Positions 6,935 through 14,381 of a stretch of 18,364 bases of DNA are shown in pieces. This stretch comes from an uncultured Eudoraea sp. Its GTDB lineage: Bacteria; Bacteroidota; Bacteroidia; Flavobacteriales; Flavobacteriaceae. Position 1 is the first letter of the stretch. Each line of letters starts with the position of its first letter. The position numbers and the translations under genes were made by a program. The stretch covers positions 1 through 18,364 of the forward strand of contig CAJQNH010000160.1 in the NCBI GenBank assembly GCA_905479615.1. The letters are read 5' to 3'. The notes under the pieces were generated by a model, which worked only from the letters and a program-made list of their open reading frames with translations, was not told the DNA's origin and did no database searches.

Positions 6935-7528
6935 ATGAAGCTTATCAATACTCTAATATTCCTGTTTTTTAGCATTGTAGTTCTGGCGCAGGAGCAATCT
7001 TTATTTAATGGGAAAGATCTTTCCGGGTGGACCATTTACGGCACAGAAAAATGGTACGTGGAAGATGGTTTATTGGTTTCTGAAAGTGGTCCTGACGCTC
7101 AATATGGTTATCTGGCGACTGATGAACATTATAAAGACTTTGTACTTACACTTGAATTTTTTCAGGAAGCTGATGGTAACAGCGGGGTGTTTATAAGGTC
7201 TACGATTGATGGAACTAAAGTTAGTGGTTGGCAGGTTGAAGTAGCTCCAAAAGGACATCATACCGGAGGGGTTTATGAGTCCTATGGCAGAGGCTGGTTA
7301 ATTAAACCTGGCCCTGAAAAGGATAACCTACTTAAAGAAGGGGCCTGGAACAGCATGAAAATTCAATTATCCGGAGATAAGCTTGTCTCATGGCTAAATG
7401 GAGTAGAAATGGTTACCATTACAGATGATAAAATTGGAGCGGGGGAAGGCTCTATAGCACTCCAAATTCATGATGGTGGAGGAATAAAGGTGAAATGGAG
7501 AAATATTAAAATAACCACTACAGAGTAA
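6935..7528 (+). CDS. Secreted DUF1080 (3-keto-disaccharide hydrolase-like) protein
   Basis: This is a 197-residue exported protein with a signal peptide (MKLINTLIFLFFSIVVLAQ) and one DUF1080 domain filling the rest. Family hallmarks are LFNGKDLSGWTIYGTEKWYVEDGLLVS written as the opening NGKDLSGW block, the central GNSGVFIR, the GGVYE turn and the end block GSIALQIHDGGGIKVKWRNI. DUF1080 proteins have a LamG-like beta-sandwich fold; some hydrolyse 3-keto sugars or glycosides, but the substrate here cannot be read from sequence and no sugar-oxidising partner gene is nearby. The ATG is 12 bases after the membrane protein gene. Its stop lies 3 bases from the stop of the convergent nuclease gene. 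Confidence 0.9.
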   Translation: MKLINTLIFLFFSIVVLAQEQSLFNGKDLSGWTIYGTEKWYVEDGLLVSESGPDAQYGYLATDEHYKDFVLTLEFFQEADGNSGVFIRSTIDGTKVSGWQVEVAPKGHHTGGVYESYGRGWLIKPGPEKDNLLKEGAWNSMKIQLSGDKLVSWLNGVEMVTITDDKIGAGEGSIALQIHDGGGIKVKWRNIKITTTE

Positions 7529-7531
7529 ATC

Positions 7532-8572
7532 CTAATCCACTTTTTTTATTAAAAAAGCATAAACCGGAAAATGATCACTGTACCCACCGGTATATCTTCC
7601 AGCGACATGGGTGCGAAACGGATAGCCCTTGTAGTTACCTGTTTTAATATGTAAGAATGAAGGGTGATAGATACCAGCTTTCCAAAATGTATATGAATTC
7701 CTAGTTTCATTTATTAGATTTTTTGAAAGTAGAATTTGGTCAAACAAACTCCATTGGTCCCTGTATGCGAGAGAACCGTCACCCTTATTATATAGGGTTT
7801 CCATTGGATTAAATAGTGCAGGACTTTTTGCATTCTCTTTGTCTGTAGAAGTCAGAGTATTTTTTATACTTCTATCAGTTGGATTATCATTAAGATCCCC
7901 AATACTTATTATTTTGGCATCAATGTTAAGTCTTACCAAAGAATCTATAATTCTTCTGTTGAGTCTGGCTGCAGCTTTTCTGTAGGGATTGCTTCTTGCT
8001 ACTCCTCCGCTGCGGGAAGGCCAATGATTAACTATAATATATAATTCTTCGCCCTCTAATAACCCACCTACTACCAGTTGATCTCTGGTATAGTCTCGTT
8101 GATCAGAATCATTAAATATCAAAAGTCTGTGGCTTCTAAATGACATTGGAATAAATCGACTGTCTTTATATATTAGTGCCACATCAATACCTCTTTCATC
8201 CGGGGAATCATAATGAATAATTTTGAAACCGTAAGGCCTAAGAAATGGATGCTTTACCAAATCCTTTATTACTTTCAAATTTTCAACCTCGCAAAGACCT
8301 ACTATATCCGGGCAAGTCTGGGTAGTTGACTGCCCAATCTTTGAAATTACTTCGGCTATATGGGATATTTTTAACCTATAACGAGCTAAGGTCCAGTTAT
8401 AATTTCCTTCCGGCGTCATTTCGTCATCAAAGTACAGTGAATCGTTGACCGTATCAAAAAGGTTTTCAACATTGTAGAAAGCAATAGTACGTATACGATA
8501 CCTGTCCTCTTTTTGTGATTGAGCAATATTTGATACCAGAAAAAAAATCAAAAATATATGCTTTGATATCAT
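7532..8572 (-). CDS. Secreted endonuclease/exonuclease/phosphatase-family protein
   Basis: This is a 346-residue enzyme of the EEP (DNase I / exonuclease III) fold, with a signal peptide (MISKHIFLIFFLVSNIAQSQ), so it acts in the periplasm or outside the cell on nucleic acids or phosphate esters. All catalytic motifs are present: Asn34 (FYNVENLFD), metal-binding Glu95 (GLCEVEN), His183 (VNHWPS), Asp226 and Asn228 (GDLND, 225-229) and Asp333-His334 (YSDHFP). The ATG at 8572 directly begins the signal peptide. It is divergent from the TonB-dependent receptor, sharing a 118-base spacer with it. The context of receptor plus DUF5689/lamin-tail lipoprotein points to extracellular DNA or nucleotide use. 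Exact substrate is not determinable; a sphingomyelinase-like or phosphatase role is the alternative. Confidence 0.92.
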   Translation of the reverse strand: MISKHIFLIFFLVSNIAQSQKEDRYRIRTIAFYNVENLFDTVNDSLYFDDEMTPEGNYNWTLARYRLKISHIAEVISKIGQSTTQTCPDIVGLCEVENLKVIKDLVKHPFLRPYGFKIIHYDSPDERGIDVALIYKDSRFIPMSFRSHRLLIFNDSDQRDYTRDQLVVGGLLEGEELYIIVNHWPSRSGGVARSNPYRKAAARLNRRIIDSLVRLNIDAKIISIGDLNDNPTDRSIKNTLTSTDKENAKSPALFNPMETLYNKGDGSLAYRDQWSLFDQILLSKNLINETRNSYTFWKAGIYHPSFLHIKTGNYKGYPFRTHVAGRYTGGYSDHFPVYAFLIKKVD

Positions 8573-8615
8573 AATGTTTTTATGGGCTCTACTTATTACA
8601 TGATTTTCTTAATGG

Positions 8616-8643
8616 CAAGTTATACCTGAGTGGCGCAAGCAAA
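8616..8643 (-). promoter_or_regulatory. Possible promoter for the secreted EEP nuclease
   Basis: On the minus strand a TTTG (complement of 8640-8643) is followed after 17 bases by TAACTTG (complement of 8616-8622), a degenerate form of TAnnTTTG. It would give a leader of about 40 bases. The match is imperfect. Confidence 0.25.
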
Positions 8644-8676
8644 ATGCAGCGAGTAAGAATACTTTAGGTCTGAACC

Positions 8677-8687
8677 TTATGGCAATT
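8677..8687 (+). repeat. 11-base motif TTATGGCAATT, copy 1
   Basis: TTATGGCAATT ends 3 bases before the ATG of the TonB-dependent receptor. The same 11-mer recurs inverted at 13014-13024, and its first 10 bases recur at 12957-12966, both downstream of the receptor-lipoprotein pair. Confidence 0.4.
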
Positions 8688-8690
8688 TGA

Positions 8691-11429
8691 ATGCGATTTA
8701 TCCAATATTCTTTTATAGTCTTATTATTTTTTCAAATACTTAATGGGCAACAAATAAGTATAAACGGGAGTATATGGGACGCACAAAGTCACCTGGCAAT
8801 TTCTTATGCAGCTATTGAAATTGAGGGTACTTTATTAAAGGTAAATACCAATAGCGAAGGGAGATTTGAAATAATCACATCTTTAAACGGGTCATTCATA
8901 TTATCCATTAAGGCCAAGGGATATAGTGCAAAAAGGCTTCCTATAGATATTTCTCTTACCGAATTAGAGTTAGGTCGAATATCCATAGAAAAAGATATTT
9001 CTATTGATCAAAATGATGTTTTGATAACACTAAATGATAGTCAAATCAGTGATGGGGAATTAGATGGAGGAAGTTTAGGGATGTTAACAGCTACACGGGA
9101 TGTCTTTTTAAACCGTGCTGCTTTTGATTTTGGGCAGGCATTTTTCAAAGTGAGGGGCTACGACTCCCGAAATGGAAATGTATTAATAAATGGAGTACTA
9201 ATGAATAAATTGCGTGATGGGAGGCCACAATGGAATAATTGGGGTGGTCTTAATGATGTGCTGCGGAACCAGGATTTTTATTTAGGATTACAGGCTTCTC
9301 CTTATCGGTTTGGAGGACTTCTTGGGGTAACTAATATAGATACAAGGCCATCAGGACTTCGCCCGGGATTTAGATTCTCTGGCTCTTTTTCTAACCGTAC
9401 TTATTCAGGCCGTATTATGGCTAGCTATACCTCCAAAAAAAATAAAAGCAATTTTATCTATTCTCTTGCAGCTTCGCGAAGATGGGCCAAGGAAGGTTTT
9501 ATAAACGGAACGCTATATGATGCCTTTTCTATATATGCAGCAATAGAGTATCAGTTCAATACTAAAAATAGTTTGCTTTTTACGGGAATTCTTTCTTCCA
9601 ATCGCCGTGGCAGTTCTGCAGCTATAACTGAGGAAGTATATCAATTAGCCGGTAATAGATACAATCCTTACTGGGGATTTCAAAACGGATATTATCGCAA
9701 TTCAAGGGAACGCAAAATTATGGAACCCATAATTATGCTTAACTATTACGGCAAATTTGGAAAACTTGGTATTAATGCGGGAATGTCTTACCAATTTGGC
9801 AGCTTTTCAAAAAGTAGGATAGGATATTTTAATGCTCCTAATCCGGAACCCACCTATTATAGATATTTACCCAGTTTTTATATTAACAGCCCAATAGGCG
9901 CCAATTTTTTAAATGCGGATCTGGCTAAAAAAGCTTTTTTGTTAAAACCTCAATTACAATGGGAAAACCTTTATAGTGCGAATTCAATAAACTCAGCTAA
10001 TGGGATGGCCGCATATGTTTTATACGACGATACCATTCAAGACAAACAAATAACGTTAAATACTAATTTTAATATTAAACCAAATGAGGTGATTTCAATA
10101 GACATGAATTTGTCTTATAGAAATACTATTTCCAATAATTTTGCTAAAATTAATGATCTGTTTGGTGCAGATTATCATACAGATAGAGATCCTTTTTCAA
10201 ATACCAGAAATGATGTAAATGGTCCATTAGAAAAGGGTAAGGGAGATATCTTTAATTATGATTATACTTTCAATTATCAAGAATTTGATGCTTTTGCCCA
10301 GCTTAGTATCCTTAAAAGAAAATGGAACTTTTTTGTAGCAGCTAATCATACCAATTCAAGGTACCTGAGGAATGGATATTTTTTAAATGAACGCTTTCCC
10401 GAAAATTCTATGGGTAAAAGTAACCCCGTACAATTCAGTAATTATGGGATTAAAGGCGGATTTACGTATAAATTAAATGGGAGACAATGGTTAATTATAA
10501 ATGGAATACTCTTAGATAGAGCACCGTTGGTGGTAAATACCTTTATAAACCCAAGGGAGAATAATGCAATGGTTCCCAATTTAAATAACGAAAAGATTTC
10601 AAGTGTTGATATTAATTACTTTACCAGGTTTCCAAACCTATTAGGAAGATTAACTTGTTTTTATACCCGTTTTCAAAAACTTACTGATATTAATTTTTTC
10701 TTTGTTGATGCTGGTGTAGGGTCAGATTTTGTCCAAGAAGTAATTACTAATCTTGATAAGCTTAATATGGGAATTGAGTTGGGGTTATCATACCAGCTTT
10801 CATCATCTGTAAATTTATCTGCTGCCTTTGCTTTAGGTAAGTATATTTTTGCAAGTGATCCCAATCTGGCAATAAATTTTGACACCTCTGGGAATGAAGA
10901 AGATTTTATAAGCATTGAAGGCACAAAAGATTTAGGAATAGCAGAAATTAAAAACTACAAACTACCAACAGGACCTCAAACAGCACTTTCATTGGGGGTA
11001 GAATACAGGGATCCTAAGTATTGGTGGGTAAGCGCAAAAATTAACTATCTCTCTGATAATTATGCCAGTATATCAACTATAAGAAGAACGCAGAGTTTCT
11101 ATTTGAATCCAGATACAGCTCAACCATTTGATAATGCCACTCCGGATAATGTTGATAGAATCTTAAAGCAAAATCCTTTGGATGTTATATATCTCCTAAA
11201 TCTGGTTGGAGGTAAATCCTGGTTGCTAAATGGGAAATACCTAAGTGTATTTGCCAGTATAAATAATGTATTTGACACTGATTTCAGAACCGGAGGTTAT
11301 GAGCAAAACAGGAATGGAAACTACGGTCAATTAGTTAAGGACAATCTAAGTGGCTCACCATCATTTGGTCCGAAATACTGGTTTGGATATGGAAGAACTT
11401 ATTTTTTGAACCTTGCCATAAGCTTCTAA
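8691..11429 (+). CDS. TonB-dependent receptor with carboxypeptidase-like N-terminal domain
   Basis: This is a 912-residue outer-membrane transporter. In order it has a signal peptide (to about residue 19), a carboxypeptidase-regulatory-like beta domain (about 22-105: NGSIWDAQSHLAISYAAIEIEG), a plug (about 115-240, with VRGYDSRNGNVLINGV at 154-169) and a long beta-barrel ending in the aromatic strand YFLNLAISF. Import through such barrels is powered by TonB-ExbBD. No SusD-like gene accompanies it, so it is not a classical polysaccharide utilisation pair. The next gene, 38 bases on, is a DUF5689 lipoprotein that plausibly sits on the receptor as its surface binding partner, and the divergent gene is a secreted nuclease. 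The ligand is therefore guessed to be a nucleic-acid or phosphate-ester product. This last step is inference. Confidence 0.93.
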   Translation: MRFIQYSFIVLLFFQILNGQQISINGSIWDAQSHLAISYAAIEIEGTLLKVNTNSEGRFEIITSLNGSFILSIKAKGYSAKRLPIDISLTELELGRISIEKDISIDQNDVLITLNDSQISDGELDGGSLGMLTATRDVFLNRAAFDFGQAFFKVRGYDSRNGNVLINGVLMNKLRDGRPQWNNWGGLNDVLRNQDFYLGLQASPYRFGGLLGVTNIDTRPSGLRPGFRFSGSFSNRTYSGRIMASYTSKKNKSNFIYSLAASRRWAKEGFINGTLYDAFSIYAAIEYQFNTKNSLLFTGILSSNRRGSSAAITEEVYQLAGNRYNPYWGFQNGYYRNSRERKIMEPIIMLNYYGKFGKLGINAGMSYQFGSFSKSRIGYFNAPNPEPTYYRYLPSFYINSPIGANFLNADLAKKAFLLKPQLQWENLYSANSINSANGMAAYVLYDDTIQDKQITLNTNFNIKPNEVISIDMNLSYRNTISNNFAKINDLFGADYHTDRDPFSNTRNDVNGPLEKGKGDIFNYDYTFNYQEFDAFAQLSILKRKWNFFVAANHTNSRYLRNGYFLNERFPENSMGKSNPVQFSNYGIKGGFTYKLNGRQWLIINGILLDRAPLVVNTFINPRENNAMVPNLNNEKISSVDINYFTRFPNLLGRLTCFYTRFQKLTDINFFFVDAGVGSDFVQEVITNLDKLNMGIELGLSYQLSSSVNLSAAFALGKYIFASDPNLAINFDTSGNEEDFISIEGTKDLGIAEIKNYKLPTGPQTALSLGVEYRDPKYWWVSAKINYLSDNYASISTIRRTQSFYLNPDTAQPFDNATPDNVDRILKQNPLDVIYLLNLVGGKSWLLNGKYLSVFASINNVFDTDFRTGGYEQNRNGNYGQLVKDNLSGSPSFGPKYWFGYGRTYFLNLAISF

Positions 11430-11467
11430 ATTTACGCAGAGTCAACTAATTATGAATAGCTATTATA

Positions 11468-12841
11468 ATGAAAAGTATAATGAAATTAAAACTAGCTTTT
11501 TTATTTAAATATTATTGTTTTCTTTTCATTTTTGGCTGTGTAAAAGATCCTGATTTTAAGAACCCTGAAACTCACTGTAATGATCAATTTATTGCTAATC
11601 GCACTTTTATTGAGATCAAAAATTTATTTGATGGAGAAGTTTTACAAATACAGCAAGATTTAGTTATTGAAGGTTATATTGTATCTTCAGATCAGGCTGG
11701 AAATTTTTTTAGCACAATCCATATACAGGATAATCCAATAAACCCTACAGCTGGCTTTCAAATAGAAATAGACCTCAGAGATTCTTATTTATTTTATGAA
11801 TTGGGTAGTAAGGTTTATGTTAAGTTAAAGGGGCTATATTTCGGGAAGAGCAAAGGTGTTTATAAGCTAGGTGGCGTATTTACGTCTTTTGGAAATTTAA
11901 GTGTAGGAAGGCTTCCAGCCCTTGCGGTGGGGGATCATCTGTTTCTTTCATGTGAGCCTATAAATAATTTGGTTCCTAAAAATATATCCATACCTGAACT
12001 TAGTGAGGATTTGGTAAGTACTTTAATTCAACTAGAAGGTCTGGAAGTTATAGCAGAGGAACAAAACTTGACTTTTGCTCTTCCGGAGGAGGAAACCATA
12101 AGGAATCTTGCTGATTGTAAAGGTGGTTTGATTGAATTATTAAATAGTGGATATTCTGATTTTCAGGATACAATATTACCTTCGGGGAATGGATCTGTAA
12201 TTGCTGTTCTTTATAGAGAAAATAATGACTATCAATTAATCATTCGCAACTTAAATGATATGGATATGCAAAATGAACTTTGTACAGATACAGAAGTATT
12301 TTTTACATCTGACCAAATATTTATATCCGAGATAGCCGATCCCAATAATAATTCTGAAGCCCGATTTATTGAACTTTACAACGCAGGTAACATGCAGCTT
12401 AAATTAGATGGTTGGTTTTTATTAAGGTACACTAACGAAAATGTTACTTCAGGATCTGAAATAGACCTATCAGGGATACAAATTGATTCATATAGCACTT
12501 TGGTTTTCTCGCCAAATGCTATTGAATTTGAAAGTATATACGGATTTCCGCCTGATTTTGAACTAGGAAACAATAGCCCGGCAGATTCTAATGGTGACGA
12601 CAATTTAGTACTGATAGATCCCTTTGGAACCGTAATTGATATCTTTGGACTTGTAGGAGAAGATGGTTCGGGAACAAATCATGAATTTGAGGATGGAAAA
12701 GCAGAAAGGAACTTAAATATTGTGACCGGAAACCCTGTCTTTACATTTATGGAATGGACCATTTACAATGATACGGGAGGTTCCGAAACTTTAAATTTGC
12801 CACAGAATGCTCCGGAAGATTTTTCTCCTGGGATCCGCTAA
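11468..12841 (+). CDS. DUF5689 and lamin-tail domain lipoprotein
   Basis: This is a 457-residue lipoprotein with the lipobox cysteine at residue 24 (FIFGC), counted from ATG 11468; an in-frame ATG at 11480 is an equally possible start. Residues about 46-270 match DUF5689, whose first part (LVIEGYIVSSDQAGNFFSTI, then VKLKGLYFG) looks like an OB fold. Residues about 284-420 form a lamin-tail domain (ISEIADPNNNSEARFIELYN, later DGWFLLRY), often found in secreted bacterial nucleases. No catalytic residues are recognised, so it is most likely a binding protein. It lies 38 bases after the TonB-dependent receptor on the same strand, indicating an operon and a receptor-lid relation like SusC/SusD, though no SusD similarity is visible. 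Substrate binding is inferred. Confidence 0.85.
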   Translation: MKSIMKLKLAFLFKYYCFLFIFGCVKDPDFKNPETHCNDQFIANRTFIEIKNLFDGEVLQIQQDLVIEGYIVSSDQAGNFFSTIHIQDNPINPTAGFQIEIDLRDSYLFYELGSKVYVKLKGLYFGKSKGVYKLGGVFTSFGNLSVGRLPALAVGDHLFLSCEPINNLVPKNISIPELSEDLVSTLIQLEGLEVIAEEQNLTFALPEEETIRNLADCKGGLIELLNSGYSDFQDTILPSGNGSVIAVLYRENNDYQLIIRNLNDMDMQNELCTDTEVFFTSDQIFISEIADPNNNSEARFIELYNAGNMQLKLDGWFLLRYTNENVTSGSEIDLSGIQIDSYSTLVFSPNAIEFESIYGFPPDFELGNNSPADSNGDDNLVLIDPFGTVIDIFGLVGEDGSGTNHEFEDGKAERNLNIVTGNPVFTFMEWTIYNDTGGSETLNLPQNAPEDFSPGIR

Positions 12842-12956
12842 TTTTTACGGTTGATGAAACTTTTTTCTGTACGAGGTACAGATTAGTAACCGTTGCAGGT
12901 TTAAGAATATAGTTTTTTAAACTTGTATTGCTTCTTATTGGGGCTAAATCTATTGG

Positions 12957-12966
12957 TTATGGCAAT
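12957..12966 (+). repeat. Motif TTATGGCAAT, copy 2
   Basis: This 10-base copy matches the element just before the receptor gene at 8677. It forms an inverted pair with 13015-13024 across 48 bases. Confidence 0.4.
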
Positions 12967-13013
12967 GAGGAATGATAAAAAAACATATATTTAATTTTAG
13001 GTGGGAATAACTG

Positions 13014-13024
13014 AATTGCCATAA
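13014..13024 (-). repeat. Motif TTATGGCAATT, copy 3, inverted
   Basis: AATTGCCATAA is the exact reverse complement of the 11-mer at 8677-8687. Confidence 0.4.
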
Positions 13025-13109
13025 TACTAGTAATTTGTTCCTCTGATATTGAGAACTGTCACCATTTGAACACACGAATAGTGGCGGGTTTTTTATACAT
13101 TTATTTCTT

Positions 13110-13592
13110 ATGAAAGACAAAACAGCTACTTTTTTTAATGAATTAAGGATTGGTAATACTGAAACCGTTAAGGAATTGGTTGCGGAATTACCCGAACTTG
13201 TAAATTCTGTTGACCAAAGGGGATCTACTCCTTTAATACTCGCAACATACTATGATCACAGAGATTTGGCCAAATTCCTCCTGGACCAGGGAGCCGAAAT
13301 TGATGCCAAGGATGCTTCGGGCAATACTGCGCTTATGGGTACCAGTTTTAAAGGCTTTGTTCAAATAGCTAAGGATTTATTAAGCAGAGGAGCCAATGTA
13401 AATGTGAGAAATGCGATGGGTGCCACTTGTCTAATTTATACCGCCACCTTTAATAGAGAAGAATTAGCCAGGCTGTTACTGGAATATGGCGCAGATAGAA
13501 CTGTGAAAGATACGCGTGGAAATACGGCTTTGGACCATGCTAAAATGCAGGGATTCTCGAACTTGATTACTCTTTTAGAAAAGAATGGATAA
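13110..13592 (+). CDS. Ankyrin-repeat protein
   Basis: This is a 160-residue cytoplasmic protein made almost wholly of ankyrin repeats. A degenerate first repeat (about 4-35) is followed by regular 33-residue units at 37-69 (starting RGSTPLILA), 70-102 (SGNTALMGT) and 103-135 (MGATCLIYT), and a C-terminal capping unit at 136-160 (RGNTALDHA). There is no signal peptide or catalytic domain, so it is a protein-binding scaffold. In many Bacteroidota and proteobacteria a similar small ankyrin protein sits next to catalase, but no catalase is visible here. The downstream nitrilase-family gene begins 3 bases (GTG) or 12 bases (ATG) after the stop, so the two are probably cotranscribed. Confidence 0.9.
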   Translation: MKDKTATFFNELRIGNTETVKELVAELPELVNSVDQRGSTPLILATYYDHRDLAKFLLDQGAEIDAKDASGNTALMGTSFKGFVQIAKDLLSRGANVNVRNAMGATCLIYTATFNREELARLLLEYGADRTVKDTRGNTALDHAKMQGFSNLITLLEKNG

Positions 13593-13604
13593 ATAGTGAT
13601 TATT

Positions 13605-14381
13605 ATGCAAAGTGAGCTAAAAGTAGCACTGATACAAACCCCGTTGATATGGGAGAATCCCTTGGAGAATAGAAGTATGTTTTCACAAAAGATAAGGGAG
13701 ATTCCAAGCGATACAGATATAATTATATTGCCGGAAATGTTCACAACCGGATTTACTATGAACCCGGGAGGAGTAAATGCTACAGAGGGAGAAATTACCG
13801 TGAAATGGATGAAGCAAATAGCCAGAGATAAAAATATGGCCTTGGTTGGAAGTATTTCTTTTAGTAAAAAAAATAAATTTACAAACCGCCTTTTTTTTAT
13901 ATACCCTGATGGTACTTCCAAGAGTTATGATAAGAAACACACTTTTACATTTGCCGGAGAGGACGAAGTATATGAGTCCGGTAAAGAGAGATTGGTGTTT
14001 TCTTATAAAGGATTCCGGATTTGCCCTTTAATATGCTATGACCTTCGATTCCCTGTATGGGCTAGATATAAAGGAGATTATGATCTTTTGCTTTTTGTGG
14101 CCAATTGGCCTGAACCCAGAATTGATGCCTGGGATACTTTGTTAAAAGCAAGGGCCATAGAAAACATGAGCTATTGTATTGGGGTTAATAGATTAGGTTT
14201 GGATAATAATGCTCTTAGATACCCTGGCCATTCAGCCATATATGACCCTATGGGAAGTCAGATTGTTTTCTCTAAAAAAGATGAGGTACTCTATGCTTCT
14301 TTAAGCCTGAAACACTTAAAAGATTTAAGGGCACAATTTAAATTTTTAGAAGATAGAGATGATTTTAGTCTAAAACAGTAA
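13605..14381 (+). CDS. Carbon-nitrogen hydrolase (omega-amidase / YafV-like nitrilase superfamily)
   Basis: This is a 258-residue enzyme of the nitrilase superfamily with the complete Glu-Lys-Cys triad: Glu44 (LPEMF), Lys110 (YDKKHTF) and Cys144 (LICYDLRFPVW). The YDKKHTF and CYDLRFPVW contexts are those of omega-amidases, which hydrolyse 2-oxoglutaramate or 2-oxosuccinamate left by glutamine or asparagine transaminases (methionine salvage and metabolite repair). No signal peptide is present, so it is cytoplasmic. ATG 13605 is preferred; an in-frame GTG at 13596 would add three residues. Its 3' end overlaps the convergent Ig-like lipoprotein gene by 17 bases. Substrate assignment to omega-amidase is by motif resemblance only. 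Confidence 0.9.
   Translation: MQSELKVALIQTPLIWENPLENRSMFSQKIREIPSDTDIIILPEMFTTGFTMNPGGVNATEGEITVKWMKQIARDKNMALVGSISFSKKNKFTNRLFFIYPDGTSKSYDKKHTFTFAGEDEVYESGKERLVFSYKGFRICPLICYDLRFPVWARYKGDYDLLLFVANWPEPRIDAWDTLLKARAIENMSYCIGVNRLGLDNNALRYPGHSAIYDPMGSQIVFSKKDEVLYASLSLKHLKDLRAQFKFLEDRDDFSLKQ

Larger units (their letters stand above)
12842..13109. other. Non-coding spacer after the DUF5689 gene, with nested inverted repeats
   Basis: There is no gene in these 268 bases. ACGGTT (12847-12852) can pair with AACCGT (12888-12893), enclosing a 7-bp hairpin TCTGTAC/GTACAGA (12866-12882, loop GAG). Neither is followed by a T-run, so this is not a standard terminator. Further on there is a 10-bp inverted repeat TTATGGCAAT/ATTGCCATAA (12957-12966 and 13015-13024). 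A T-run at 13089-13094, just before the ankyrin gene, follows a GC-rich GTGGCGGG, but its stem partner is poor. I found no consensus promoter for the ankyrin gene. Confidence 0.5.

Noticed and set aside
7540..7557. CTTTTTT/AAAAAAG hairpin between the convergent DUF1080 and nuclease genes as a terminator
   Set aside because: The stem is almost all A-T and encodes the last codons of the nuclease, so it would be too weak for a convincing intrinsic terminator.
13436..13921. 161-codon minus-strand open frame
   Set aside because: It lies antisense to the ankyrin and nitrilase genes, both of which have complete family motifs; its sequence is low in complexity and resembles no protein.
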